From Syntrophaceae bacterium (GTDB taxonomy: Bacteria; Desulfobacterota; Syntrophia; Syntrophales; UBA2192), in contig JABLXY010000001.1 of assembly GCA_013177795.1 (NCBI GenBank), positions 868,001 through 932,000 on the forward strand: a stretch of DNA of 64,000 bases, given 5' to 3'. Position 1 is the first letter of the stretch, and each line of letters opens with the position of its first letter. Positions 1 to 9,286 of the stretch are shown here, piece after piece. Position numbers and translations under genes: made by a program. The notes under the pieces are model-generated. The model did not search any database, was not told the DNA's origin, and was given only the letters and a program-made list of their open reading frames with translations.

Positions 1-306
1 TCTACGCCGGCATGATTCGTTTTAGAATGACGCTCCCTCCTCACCTCCATTTCGTTGTTATAAAGGCATGGCAAAATTGCCGGCGGACAGCGCCCCGCCT
101 GCGGAAAATTGAATCACACCTCCTTTCATAAATATCGATTGACAACCCAGTTAATCGCTGCGTTCACGCAACTGCGTGCAAAACGGGATTAATAACCCAG
201 CACGTTCTTCCGGAAAAGTTATCAACCTTTTCTATCGAGTCCGCACCTCTCCCAGCTCGCGGCCACGCGGGTTCGTTGTGATCCATGATGCATCAACCCA
301 ACAGAT
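1..306. other. Left-edge stretch without a supportable gene
   Basis: This is the sequence downstream of the minus-strand dehydratase operon. It contains a perfect 12-bp palindrome (GGCAAAATTGCC, 70-81) followed directly by a GGCGG/CCGCC inverted repeat (about 82-99). Together these could form two stacked hairpins, but no T-run follows on either strand. Purine-rich SD-like tracts on the minus strand near 36-50 and 118-128 suggest that another co-directional gene may begin at or beyond the left edge. The reading frame there is too short to call. Confidence 0.4.
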
Positions 307-1752
307 TCACTCCGCAACCTTGGCTAACTTTTTGGCCATGCGCATCTTTTCAGGTAACTTTCCCAGCCGCTGGTACATGATCCGCTGGCTCTGAGGTGAG
401 CCTGCACCATGCATGGACTCCACCAATGCCGTACCTCCCGTCATGTTTTCCAAGAGCCGCAGGATCTTCATACGGGTCTCCGTCGACACGCCGCTGACCC
501 CTTTCATGTATTTCTCTACATACTTGCCGATTTCGGGGTTTTGGAGATCCCGGGAGAACGGCAGCGTAGCCAAAATGCCGCCGGCAACATCGTGGGCCAG
601 CCGCGATATCTCGTAGATGTGCCGAGTGATGTTGTGCTTCGTGCAGTTGGCGAGAAGCGGGTCCGGATAATAAGCGCCGCTTTTCGTCTTCGACCCCAGC
701 GCAGAGCAGGCCACCGAGCCCGAGTAGACCGTCTCTGCCAGGTGCGTCATCTCGACGAGTTTGTCCTTGACGTGGGAGGCATTCAGAGTCCCTTGGTATT
801 GGGCCGCCAGCGCCGATGCACCCACGATGATGTCGGCCACCCCGCCTTTACAGCCGCCATAATTCTGGCGGTGCATCGTCGCGAAGCGCTCCACCAGCGT
901 CCCGCAGAAGTCCACCTCCCCGCAAAGGAAGACGCGCTCCCAGGGAACGAAGACATCCTCGAAGATCACCAGGGCCTCGCCGCCCACCATGCCGAAATCC
1001 ACATTTCCGGCGTCCATGCTACCCTCGATCTTTCGCTCTTCGTTGGTCTGACGGCCGAAGATGAGGGTGATTCCTGGAGCATCCAGCGGAATGGCCGCCA
1101 CGATGGCATAGGCCTCATCGCCGGGTCCCATGGCTTGCGTGGGCAGGATCATGATTTCGTGGCTGTTGACGGCCCCCGTCTGGTGGGCCTTGGCGCCGCG
1201 GATGACAACACCGTCGGAGCGCTTCTCCACGACCCGGGTGAATAGATCTGGATCGGCCTGCTCGCTGGGCCGCTTGGAGCGGTCCCCCTTGGGATCCGTC
1301 ATGCCGCCGACGAGCATGAAGTTCTCCTCCTGGATGCGCTTGAGGTACTCCTCGAAGCGCTTGAAGTAGGGCGTACCGTATTTCTCGTCGACCTCGTAGA
1401 CCGTCATATAGATGGCGTTCAGGGCATCGAAGCCGACGCAGCGCTGGTAGCAGCTGGCCGTCTCGTGGGAGATAAGACGCAGCATCTGCACCTTCTTGAG
1501 CAGGTCGTCCACGGACTGATGTATGTGGGTGAAACGGTTAATCTTCTTTCCCGTTAGGTGGCTTTTCGCTGTCATCAAGTCCTCGTACTCCGGCATCAGG
1601 GCCAGTTCGTAAGTCTTCGCCGCCGAGTTGATGTGGGGTACGAAAGCCGGGTGCGTGCTCCGGTCTGCTACAAGTACACCATTGTAAAAAATCCGCACTT
1701 TCTGCTCTTTCAGACTCCTGACATAATCTTCCTTCGTCTCGATTCGTTTCAT
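307..1752 (-). CDS. 4-hydroxybutyryl-CoA dehydratase / vinylacetyl-CoA isomerase family flavoprotein (paralogue 1)
   Basis: This 481-residue protein belongs to the 4-hydroxyphenylacetate 3-hydroxylase/AbfD family. AbfD uses FAD and an unusual [4Fe-4S] cluster to dehydrate 4-hydroxybutyryl-CoA to crotonyl-CoA by a ketyl-radical route. The AbfD cluster ligands are all present with the right spacing: Cys101 and Cys105 (CYQRC), His294 and Cys301. Tyr298 matches the catalytic Tyr of AbfD. A C-terminal ESMHGAGSP block, which I recall as typical of true AbfD, is also present. The ATG is preceded by GAGGTGAG. It is the last gene of a minus-strand run, 9 bp behind the Cys-rich small protein. The family and cluster are clear, but the exact substrate is inferred and could be another 3- or 4-hydroxyacyl-CoA. 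Confidence 0.85.
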   Translation of the reverse strand: MKRIETKEDYVRSLKEQKVRIFYNGVLVADRSTHPAFVPHINSAAKTYELALMPEYEDLMTAKSHLTGKKINRFTHIHQSVDDLLKKVQMLRLISHETASCYQRCVGFDALNAIYMTVYEVDEKYGTPYFKRFEEYLKRIQEENFMLVGGMTDPKGDRSKRPSEQADPDLFTRVVEKRSDGVVIRGAKAHQTGAVNSHEIMILPTQAMGPGDEAYAIVAAIPLDAPGITLIFGRQTNEERKIEGSMDAGNVDFGMVGGEALVIFEDVFVPWERVFLCGEVDFCGTLVERFATMHRQNYGGCKGGVADIIVGASALAAQYQGTLNASHVKDKLVEMTHLAETVYSGSVACSALGSKTKSGAYYPDPLLANCTKHNITRHIYEISRLAHDVAGGILATLPFSRDLQNPEIGKYVEKYMKGVSGVSTETRMKILRLLENMTGGTALVESMHGAGSPQSQRIMYQRLGKLPEKMRMAKKLAKVAE

Positions 1753-1760
1753 GACTCACC

Positions 1761-2027
1761 TCATTCAAGGAGTTTGTCGATTATTTTCTCGGGGTCAATG
1801 CAATCATCTACAACGGACACGATCCGCCAGGGGTGGCCTTGTTCCAGTTTCTTTTCTGGGCATGCCACTGGACACCCGTGGATCATGAGGATCGTGTCGA
1901 ACCCGGCGTCGTCCATCGTTACCCAGGCAATGCGGCCTTCTGCAACCTGTTTCAGCTTTCTGGCGTATTCACTACGGTCATAGGTACAGTCGCAGCCCCC
2001 GCAGTACTTCAACGCAATCCGCTTCAC
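1761..2027 (-). CDS. Small Cys-rich protein, possible metal or Fe-S binding
   Basis: This is an 88-residue protein if translation starts at the GTG at 2027, which lies 17 bp behind the thiolase stop and after an AGGGGG tract. Longer versions would overlap the thiolase gene. It has an N-terminal CGGCDC cluster and a central HGCPVAC motif, giving five Cys plus one His. This arrangement resembles the CGGC-type putative metal-binding family. There is no membrane segment. Its place between thiolase and dehydratase, with a 9-bp gap to the latter, suggests a role in cluster delivery, electron transfer or regulation for the dehydratase. That role is inference, and I do not recognise an experimentally described homologue. 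Confidence 0.65.
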   Translation of the reverse strand: MKRIALKYCGGCDCTYDRSEYARKLKQVAEGRIAWVTMDDAGFDTILMIHGCPVACPEKKLEQGHPWRIVSVVDDCIDPEKIIDKLLE

Positions 2028-2043
2028 GGCCCCCTGCTTCCGC

Positions 2044-3249
2044 CTAAATTTCCCTCGTCCAGAGGGACGCCATGGCCGGACCACCACCGACGCAGAGAGA
2101 GGCCCCGCCCACCGTCAGGCCGAGACGCTCCATCTCGTAGTAGAGGCTCACGACGATCCGGAGCCCCGTGCTGCCCACGGGATGACCCAGCGCGATCCCC
2201 GAACCGTTGTGATTAACCTTTTCCATGTCCAGCTTCATCCCGAAATCCTTTTCCAACATTCGCCCCACGCCCAACCACTGGGCCGCAAAGGCCTCGTTGA
2301 TTTCCCAGTATTCAATGTCCCCGAACTCCAGGCCGGCCTGTTTGAGGCACTTGGGGATGGCCAGCGCGGGGCCGATGCCCATGATTTTCGGATCGCATCC
2401 TTCATTGCAGATGTTGATCAGCCTCATGAGGGGCTTGATACCCAACGATTCAGCCCTTTCTTTCGACAGCAGGACAGCGGCCGAGGCGCCGTCGTTGATT
2501 CCCGAGGCGTTCCCGGCCGTCACGACGCCGCCCTTTTTGAATACCGACGGGAGGGAACCGAGCGTCTCCATGCTGGCATCCTTGATAGGGTGTTCATCGG
2601 TGTCGAAAACCCTCGTTCCCTTCTTCGTCTTGATCTCGACTGGAACGACTTCACGCTTGAAGCGACCTTCCGCGATAGCCTGGACGGCTCGGGAGTGGCT
2701 CGTCAGGGCAAGCCGATCGCATTCTACGCGTGTAATGCCGAATTTCTCGGCGACGTTTTCCGCGGTCATGCCCATGTGACCCGGCACCAGTTCATCGATG
2801 AGGCCGTCATAGAGCATGGAATCCTCGATCGTCCCCTGCCCCATCCGGTAGCCCATGCGAGCCTTCGGGATGAGATAGGGGGCATTCGTCATGCTCTCGG
2901 TCCCCACGACGAGCGCGATTTCCGTTTTTCCCAGCATGATGTTGTGCGCCGCGATCTCCAGGGCCCTCATGGCGGATGCGCAGTTCTGGTTGACCGTCAC
3001 GGCGCTGCTGCGGTGCGGAAGGCCCACACGCATACCAACCTGCCTAGCGGGCAGGGACCCCTGCATGCCTGCGTAGATCTGACCCATGCAAATCTCGTCT
3101 ATCAGTTCTGCCGGGATGCCCGCCCTCTCGACGGCCGCCTTCGCGGCTGTCACAGCCAACTCGCGTGCGTTTACATCCTTGAGCGAGCCCATGAATCCCC
3201 CAATAGCCGTCCTGCATGCACTGACCATGACCACATCTTTCAAAGACAT
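2044..3249 (-). CDS. Acetyl-CoA C-acyltransferase (thiolase)
   Basis: This is a 401-residue thiolase, the normal length for the biosynthetic or acetoacetyl-CoA type. The nucleophilic Cys90 lies in NQNCASA. NEAFAAQ, the GHPVGSTG block and the C-terminal LCVGGG block carrying the second catalytic Cys are all present. The start chosen is the ATG at 3249, because AAGGAG sits 7 nt upstream; an ATG five codons earlier overlaps that SD. The enzyme would cleave acetoacetyl-CoA or another 3-ketoacyl-CoA to acetyl-CoA, completing the route from the dehydratase and SDR. The gene is co-directional with its neighbours, with a 92-bp gap after the SDR gene. Confidence 0.93.
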   Translation of the reverse strand: MSLKDVVMVSACRTAIGGFMGSLKDVNARELAVTAAKAAVERAGIPAELIDEICMGQIYAGMQGSLPARQVGMRVGLPHRSSAVTVNQNCASAMRALEIAAHNIMLGKTEIALVVGTESMTNAPYLIPKARMGYRMGQGTIEDSMLYDGLIDELVPGHMGMTAENVAEKFGITRVECDRLALTSHSRAVQAIAEGRFKREVVPVEIKTKKGTRVFDTDEHPIKDASMETLGSLPSVFKKGGVVTAGNASGINDGASAAVLLSKERAESLGIKPLMRLINICNEGCDPKIMGIGPALAIPKCLKQAGLEFGDIEYWEINEAFAAQWLGVGRMLEKDFGMKLDMEKVNHNGSGIALGHPVGSTGLRIVVSLYYEMERLGLTVGGASLCVGGGPAMASLWTREI

Positions 3250-3341
3250 GAAATTCTCCTTCATGGCTTCGGCTTCTGCCTTTTTGTTTTATGCCTTTTA
3301 TTCCCAGTCTTCTTCCTAAAACCTTCAGACCTCTACCCCTT

Positions 3342-4121
3342 TCAGATAATCGTGTGTCCTCCGTCGATATATAGCTCGGCCCCGGTAAGGAATGGAGGGC
3401 ACGTGGCTAAGTAGAGGGCCGTTGATCTCAACTCGTCTAGTGTACCCACCCGGTTCAGAGGTATCATCTTCTTAACAAGACCCTTCCCCGTGTCGGACTC
3501 GAAAAAATCACGGTTGAATTCCGTGAGGATGTATCCTGGACACAGGGCATTAACCTGAATGTTATCCCTCATAAGCTCAAGGGCCATCACCCGGGTGAGC
3601 TGGATCACAGCGGCCTTGCTGGCGCAGTACCCCGCCATGTTGCGGGCGGCTATCTTGCCGAGGATGGACGAAACGTTGATGATCCTACCACCCTTTTGCT
3701 TTACCATGACCTGGGCAACAGCCCTCGAGACCAGGAATGTTCCCCGAAAGTCAACGTTCATCACCTCGTCCATGTCGGCATCGGTCATCTTGAGCACTGG
3801 TTTTTCGCTTCCGGGGATGCCGGCGCTGTTTACGAGGATATCTATCCGGCCCACTTCGCCCACGATCTCCTGAACGACCTGGTCGACCCGTTTCGAGTCG
3901 TTGACGTCCAGAGATTTTCCAACAGCCTTTACGCCGTATTTTCCGGCGATCTCCCGGGCCGCTTCCTCGCATCTGTGCAGGTTCCTGGCGACAACGGCCA
4001 CGTCGGCCCCGGCCTCCGCGTATGTCTCAGCGATGGCCCGCCCGATCCCCTTGTACCCGCCCGTGATGAGGGCGGTCTTCCCCTTGAGTGAAAAGAGTCT
4101 TTCCAGAAGTTCCGAAGCCAT
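3342..4121 (-). CDS. Short-chain dehydrogenase/reductase (SDR), possibly 3-hydroxyacyl-CoA or alcohol dehydrogenase
   Basis: This is a 259-residue classical SDR. The cofactor motif GGYKGIG (21-27), the NSAG motif (98-101) and the catalytic set Ser142, Tyr155 and Lys159 (YCASK) are all seen. The ATG at 4121 follows AAAGGAG with ideal spacing; longer forms would run into the preceding dehydratase gene. It lies 40 bp after the second dehydratase and upstream of thiolase. In this setting it most likely oxidises a hydroxyacyl-CoA or hydroxy acid with NAD(P)+. Substrate cannot be read from SDR sequence, so only the family is certain. Confidence 0.9.
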   Translation of the reverse strand: MASELLERLFSLKGKTALITGGYKGIGRAIAETYAEAGADVAVVARNLHRCEEAAREIAGKYGVKAVGKSLDVNDSKRVDQVVQEIVGEVGRIDILVNSAGIPGSEKPVLKMTDADMDEVMNVDFRGTFLVSRAVAQVMVKQKGGRIINVSSILGKIAARNMAGYCASKAAVIQLTRVMALELMRDNIQVNALCPGYILTEFNRDFFESDTGKGLVKKMIPLNRVGTLDELRSTALYLATCPPFLTGAELYIDGGHTII

Positions 4122-4161
4122 GATATCTCCTTTCCCTTTCGGTTGACGGAACCACCCCGCG

Positions 4162-5676
4162 TTATTTCTTCTTTTCCTTCGGGTCCTCCACGAGGCTCGT
4201 CCCAAACGTAGGTTCCAGGGCCAGATCGGCCGAGTCGTCGAAATCGGGATCGATGCCCGCTAGATAGCGCGCGAGCCTTTTCTTGCTCTCATAGTTGTAA
4301 TCCAGGTTCAGGGCGATCGTCTCCATGATGGGGGAGCCGCCCCCGTGGACTCCGGCTATCTCGTACCAGGCCGCCATAGGCGACGCACCGATGTTCTCGA
4401 CGTATTTCCAGATCTTCAGGGAGACGTCGGGCGGCAGCTTGGGATTGCGCACGATGAACTTGTCGAGATACTTCTTCGTGGCCGGCGCGTGGAAGTCATC
4501 CTCGAAGGGCAGCGTCACGGCAATGCCGCCGGCGATTTCCGTGAGGATGTTGTATTCGTGGTATATGAGCTCCCCCGTCATGCGACGTCCGACGTTGGCG
4601 TAGACCTTGTTGGGGAAAAAGACGCCGCTCGAGGTCTTTTCGCCGTAAACGGCCGCGGCCACCCCGGCCGCGTAGGCCAACTCGGCGGCGCCTGCGAACT
4701 CGGAGAGCTTCTCGCGAACGTGGGAGACCTTCTGGATATTATTCGCCTCGGCGGCCAGCGCCGTCGTCCCGCAGAGGATGTCGGAGACGCCGGGCTTGCA
4801 GCCGCTGTAGCTGTGGCGGTGCGAGTCGGCGAACAGCAGGGCGATGCGCCTGCCGAACTCCCACTCGCCGCACATGAAGACCCGTTCCTTCGGGACAAAG
4901 ACGTTGTCGAAGACCACGACCGAGTCGGATACGCCGTAGCGGCAGAAGGGTGAGGCGTTGGGGTCGTCCTTTTCGCGGTGCCAGACAGGGCGGGTGATCA
5001 GGTGCACACCCTCCCAGTCCGCCGGAAGGACGAAGGCAACCGCGAAGTCACTGTCGTCCTCCATGAGAGCGCGTGTGGGCAGCACGAACATCTCATCGGC
5101 GTAGGCGACCTGCGTGATGGACATCTTGACGCCTGAGACGACGATACCGTCTTTTCTCTTTTCAACGATGTGCACGTAAGCGTCAGGATTGGGCTGCTCG
5201 CTGGGGCGCTTCATCCGGTCGCCCTTGCTGTCCGTCTGGGCGCAACAGCCGTCCCAATCGTTCCGCTGGTATTCCCTGAGATAGGCTAGGAACCGCTCGT
5301 GGTAGTCCGTCCCCTTCGCCTCGTCGATCTCCTTCGTGCAAACGGCCAACGCGTTGATGGCGTCGTGACCCATGCACCGGTGAATGCATCCGCCTACGCG
5401 ACGGGCCGCCAAGCGGATCATCTTTTGCTTTTGCATCAGGTCGTAGGGGTTTCGAGGCAGGTGTGCGAAGCGGTTGATCTCCTCGTCGATGAGCGGAGAG
5501 TGGACTGTCATCAGCCCTTTCCACCGGGGATCGAGTGCCAGTTCATAGGTGACCTCTAGGACGTTGATGCCCGGAATAAGGCGATGGTCGTCGCGGCCCA
5601 CCTTCTCTCCGCCGATATAGATGTTGGGCTTCATTTTGAAAAGGCGTTCGCGGTACTGTTCCTTGGTTCTCAACAC
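4162..5676 (-). CDS. 4-hydroxybutyryl-CoA dehydratase family flavoprotein (paralogue 2)
   Basis: This 504-residue paralogue of the protein at 307-1752 is probably the first gene of the operon. It keeps all four cluster ligands of the AbfD family: Cys97, Cys101 (CIHRC), His286 and Cys293, with Tyr290 at the catalytic Tyr position. Near the C-terminus it reads EIAGVHGGGSP instead of ESMHGAGSP, so the acidic residue before the HG motif is shifted. It also has a charged C-terminal tail. These differences suggest a distinct substrate. Translation appears to start at a GTG behind AAAGGAG. Whether the two paralogues act separately or form a hetero-oligomer is unknown. Confidence 0.82.
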   Translation of the reverse strand: MLRTKEQYRERLFKMKPNIYIGGEKVGRDDHRLIPGINVLEVTYELALDPRWKGLMTVHSPLIDEEINRFAHLPRNPYDLMQKQKMIRLAARRVGGCIHRCMGHDAINALAVCTKEIDEAKGTDYHERFLAYLREYQRNDWDGCCAQTDSKGDRMKRPSEQPNPDAYVHIVEKRKDGIVVSGVKMSITQVAYADEMFVLPTRALMEDDSDFAVAFVLPADWEGVHLITRPVWHREKDDPNASPFCRYGVSDSVVVFDNVFVPKERVFMCGEWEFGRRIALLFADSHRHSYSGCKPGVSDILCGTTALAAEANNIQKVSHVREKLSEFAGAAELAYAAGVAAAVYGEKTSSGVFFPNKVYANVGRRMTGELIYHEYNILTEIAGGIAVTLPFEDDFHAPATKKYLDKFIVRNPKLPPDVSLKIWKYVENIGASPMAAWYEIAGVHGGGSPIMETIALNLDYNYESKKRLARYLAGIDPDFDDSADLALEPTFGTSLVEDPKEKKK

Positions 5677-5880
5677 AGCTCGCTCTCCTTTCTATCTTCT
5701 TTTTTTTGATTCTTCTCCGAGTTAGTTGATGGAAGTCGGGCGAAGCGGTTGTGATTTCAAATGCAATGGACATCCAGGATCTCCGGGGGTGTAGGTTTAT
5801 CTGCGAAGAAAAACCTTCTCGGCAGAGGGCCAATGATGTCCGAAGCCACTATAGCAGCGCCGTACTTCCCCTTGCGTTGA
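5677..5880. other. Operon leader region between the dehydratase operon and the ISL3 relic
   Basis: The 200 bp upstream of the minus-strand operon should hold its promoter. I find no -24/-12 promoter with correct spacing. The minus-strand sequence at about 5758-5774 has TGG and TTGCA elements, but the GG-to-GC spacing is one base short. No clear sigma-70 promoter stands out. The left end of the ISL3 relic probably lies somewhere here, and I could not identify its terminal repeat. Confidence 0.35.
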
Positions 5881-7039
5881 ATGAAAATCTGGGGCAGGAC
5901 AGTTGCTCCGCAAGCCGGACGCGTGCATATCCGGGCGGCACCCGACCGGCGCTTTGTGCCCGTGTGCCATCACTGCGGCACGAAGGGCGCCATGGTTCAC
6001 AGCTGGACGGGCCGTTCGGTCCGGGACCTGGACACGGCCGGCACCCGGGTGTGGCTCGATTGCCGCTACCGCAAGCTCTACTGTACCGGCTGCCGACGGA
6101 TCGTGATCGAGGGGCTGGATCTGTTTGACCCCTATCTGCGCATCACGAGGCGGCTGGCCGCATACATCCACGCGCTGTGCCGGTGGATGACGGTCCAAGA
6201 TGTCGCGGGGCACCTGGGCCTGGACTGGAAGACGGTCAAGGCCGCCGACAAGCTCTTGTTGGAGGCCCGCTACGGGCAGCCCGATTATACGGGCCTCCGC
6301 ATCCTGGCGGTCGACGAGATCTCCATCCGCAAGGGCCACCGCTACCTGACCGTGGTGCTCAACTACGAAACCGGCCGCGTTCTCTACGTGGGCAAAGACC
6401 GCAGGGCCAAGACCCTGATGCGTTTCTTCAACCTGTTGAGCGCGGGGCAGCGCAAGGCCATTGAGGCCGTTGCCATGGACATGTGGGACCCCTACATCAA
6501 GGCCGTTTAAAAAAACTGCCCCAGACCCGGATCGTCTTCGATCTGTTCCATGTCGTGGCGGCCTTCAACCGCGTGATCGACAGGTGCGCAACAGCGAGCA
6601 TCGCAAGGCCCAAAACGAGCACAAGGCGGTCTACAAGGGCGCCAAGTTTCTGCTCTTGAAGAACCGCCGCAACCTGCGGCGCCGAAGCCACCGGCAACAG
6701 CTCAAAGAACTGCTGGCGCTCAACGAGGTCATCAGTACCGTGATGATCCCCAAGGAAAAACTCAAGCTCCTCTGGGGCTATCGTTCACGCGCCTGGGAGG
6801 CCAAGGCGCTCGATCAGTGGTGTGCGCTGGCCCGATCCCTCAAGCAGAAAGCGCTGAGCGTCTTTGACCACATGCTGCAGAGACACCGCGAGGGGATCCT
6901 CAACCACTGTGACTTCCCCATCCATACGGGACAGCTCGAAGGGGTCAACAACAAGATCAAGGTCATCAAACGCAAGGCCTACGGCTTCCATGACCTGCGG
7001 TACTTTACACTGAAAATCTACCAGGCGTTCGCCAACTAA
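5881..7039 (+). pseudogene. ISL3-family transposase, frameshifted relic
   Basis: Similarity to ISL3/IS204/IS1096-type transposases runs across the whole interval but in three frames. The first frame (5881-6510) has the N-terminal zinc-ribbon Cys pairs (CHHCG, CTGC), a helix-turn-helix and the first two catalytic Asp residues (about 145 and 200). It stops at TAA (6508). The sequence continues in the -1 frame with DLFHVVAAFNRVID and shifts again near 6582-6584. The final frame carries QLEGVNNKIK with the catalytic Glu and stops at 7037-7039. Two independent one-base losses make it inactive. Terminal inverted repeats were not found. It separates the sigma-54 regulator from the dehydratase operon. 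Confidence 0.88.
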
Positions 7040-7215
7040 CCCTAGGATGATGCTTTTTCCCAACTTCATGCCGACTTACAGAACATGCAGTATTCAATCT
7101 GCTTTTCAAAAAATAGCACGCATTATGCCAAAATTTGAACATCTTATATTAATATGATTTTATTAACTATTCTAATTCTCCTTGACTTTTCGTGTCCGAT
7201 GTGCACTTGTTTCCG

Positions 7216-7262
7216 TGTCCCATATTCTTACACATGTCCCGTAATGTTACATACATGGGACA
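7216..7262. promoter_or_regulatory. Tandem palindromic operator sites upstream of the sigma-54 regulator
   Basis: Two 17-bp imperfect palindromes lie here: TGTCCC-N5-CTTACA (7216-7232) and TGTCCC-N5-GTTACA (7235-7251). A GGGACA half-site follows at 7257-7262, just before the start of the activator gene at 7303. The same motif occurs as a perfect palindrome downstream of that gene (9317-9333). This is the pattern expected for binding sites of the adjacent Fis-type activator, used here for autoregulation. Binding is inferred. Confidence 0.6.
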
Positions 7263-7302
7263 TTTTTGGCACATATCAGCAATTAATAAAAGGGGTGGCT
7301 AA

Positions 7303-9276
7303 ATGCAGGAATTGCACAAGCAGCGCTTTGACCACGTATTAGGCGAATGGAAACGTTTCATCAATAATCAGCCCCTGGAAAATCCATTGATCATACCCGA
7401 CGTGATCCTCGCGTCATGGAGGCGCTGTCGGGAATTTAACGTCAACCCCTACACAACGCGCGTCGACAAGGTCCTACAACAGCAGGACCTCAAGGAGTTG
7501 CTCAAGCGCAATCAGAACCTTATCGAGATCAGCCGCCCCTTCATGCAGAATCTATACGGCTTCGTCCGAGGCTCCGGCTTCGTCGTGGCTCTCTTCGATG
7601 ACCAAGGATACATGCTGGAGGTCCTCGGAGACGCCGATGTTCTCGAGCGGGTCAAGAAAGGTAATTTCATCCAGGGTGCCTGCTGGAGCGAAGAGGAGGC
7701 GGGGACGAACGGCTGCGGCACCGTTCTCAAAATGGACCGGCCCGTGCAGGTCTTCGCCACGGAGCACTACTGCATCAACTCACATAAGTGGACTTGCTCG
7801 GGAGCCCCAATCCACGACCCCGACGGGGATCTCATCGGCGTTATCGACATGACGGGGCCTTTTCTCAACGCCAATCCCCACACGCTGGGCATGGTCGTAG
7901 CGGCCGCCTACGCCATCGAAAACGACATGCGAATGCGCAAAGCCCTGTCCGAGTGCCAGATCGCCGACGGGTTCCAGAAGACGATCCTAGCATCCATTCC
8001 GGAAGCCCTCATTGCCATCGATAATCTCTACCGAATCACCATGGTCAACGAGAATGCCGAGAGAATCATCGGCCGCGGGTCGCACCAGCTTGCCGGACGA
8101 AGCCTGAGAGACGTTATGGGAGAGGACAATGCATCGCTTTTCAACCTGATCCAGAACAACATGACCCTGACGGATGTGGAGGCACGCATCACCATGCGCG
8201 ACGGCCGGGTCATCGACTACACGATGACCTGCAACCCTATCCAAACGGAGGACCGGCATGTCATCGGACGCCTGATCATTTTCAATGAAATCAAGCGGGC
8301 AAGGACTTTGGTGACCCGGATGATAGGCGCGAAGGCAAAGCTTTGCTTCGATGATATCTGCGGCGTCAACGCGAAATTTTTGGAAACGGTGAACCAGGCC
8401 CGGATGGTCTCTCAGAGCAACTCTAATGTGCTGCTACTCGGCGAGAGCGGTGCCGGCAAAGACATCTTCGCCCAGGCCATCCACAACGCCAGCACTCGCA
8501 GTAGCGGCCCCTATGTTGCCATCAACTGCGCCGCCATCCCGAGGGATCTGATCTCCAGCGAATTGTTCGGATACTCCGAGGGAGCCTTCACGGGTTCCAA
8601 AAGAGGCGGCAACCAGGGGAAGTTTGAACTTGCCGATGGCGGGACGATCTTTCTCGACGAGATCGCTGAAACGCCGCTCGAGTTGCAGTCCGCCCTGCTG
8701 CGCGTAATCGAGGACAAATCGATCATGAGGATTGGCGGGTCCCGTGTCACACCCGTGGATGTGCGGATCATAGCCGCGACAAACAAGAATCTGAAGGAGG
8801 AGGTACGCAAGGGACGCTTCCGCGAAGACCTATACTACCGGTTCAACGTCTTCACCATACAGATGGTGCCTCTTCGCGACCGGCCCGAGGACATCCCACT
8901 GTTGGTGGATTGTTTCATTCAAAAAATCTGCAACGCCATGGGGAAGAGGCCCGTTCGAGTCAATGGCCGGGTCATGGAGAAATTCATGGCCTACTCTTGG
9001 CCGGGGAATGTGCGCGAGCTACAGAACATCATCGAACGGATGATAAACATAGTTCACACTGACGAGTTGACGGTCGACCTGCTGCCTTCGGAGGTCCTGC
9101 AGGCTCGGTCACACCAAGCCGTACAGACAGAGGTGGAACTCCCTCGCGATATCGAGAAGCAGATGATCCACAAGCTGATCAAGGCCGGATACTCCAAAAA
9201 AGAGGTGGCCAGGAAGATGGAGATGTCCCGGAGCACCCTGTACAGGAAGCTTGATAAGTACGGTCTGTCGGCCTAA
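7303..9276 (+). CDS. Sigma-54-dependent transcriptional activator (AcoR/DhaR-like)
   Basis: This 657-residue enhancer-binding protein has an AcoR-like N-terminus (ASWRRC, 37-42), a GAF-like sensor (about 70-200), a PAS domain (about 215-325) and an AAA+ domain (about 345-585). The AAA+ domain has Walker A GESGAGKD (380-387), the sigma-54 contact loop as GAFTGS (427-432, a variant of GAFTGA) and Walker B FLDE. A C-terminal Fis-type HTH (about 625-655) ends the protein. There is no response-regulator receiver domain, so a ligand sensed by GAF or PAS is expected to trigger it. The ATG follows AGGGGTGG. Matching operators on both sides and a -24/-12 promoter downstream indicate that it drives the symporter operon and perhaps the whole catabolic island. 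Confidence 0.92.
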   Translation: MQELHKQRFDHVLGEWKRFINNQPLENPLIIPDVILASWRRCREFNVNPYTTRVDKVLQQQDLKELLKRNQNLIEISRPFMQNLYGFVRGSGFVVALFDDQGYMLEVLGDADVLERVKKGNFIQGACWSEEEAGTNGCGTVLKMDRPVQVFATEHYCINSHKWTCSGAPIHDPDGDLIGVIDMTGPFLNANPHTLGMVVAAAYAIENDMRMRKALSECQIADGFQKTILASIPEALIAIDNLYRITMVNENAERIIGRGSHQLAGRSLRDVMGEDNASLFNLIQNNMTLTDVEARITMRDGRVIDYTMTCNPIQTEDRHVIGRLIIFNEIKRARTLVTRMIGAKAKLCFDDICGVNAKFLETVNQARMVSQSNSNVLLLGESGAGKDIFAQAIHNASTRSSGPYVAINCAAIPRDLISSELFGYSEGAFTGSKRGGNQGKFELADGGTIFLDEIAETPLELQSALLRVIEDKSIMRIGGSRVTPVDVRIIAATNKNLKEEVRKGRFREDLYYRFNVFTIQMVPLRDRPEDIPLLVDCFIQKICNAMGKRPVRVNGRVMEKFMAYSWPGNVRELQNIIERMINIVHTDELTVDLLPSEVLQARSHQAVQTEVELPRDIEKQMIHKLIKAGYSKKEVARKMEMSRSTLYRKLDKYGLSA

Positions 9277-9286
9277 TTTACCCTCG

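Noticed and set aside
5755-5775. Sigma-54 promoter for the dehydratase operon (minus strand TGG...TTGCA)
   Set aside because: The GG-to-GC spacing is one base short of the strict requirement and the C-A-C part of the -24 element is absent.
6505-6518. Programmed -1 frameshifting at TTTAAAAAAAC in the ISL3 transposase
   Set aside because: The in-frame TAA comes before the A-run, and a second independent frame change occurs near 6583, so decay explains it better.
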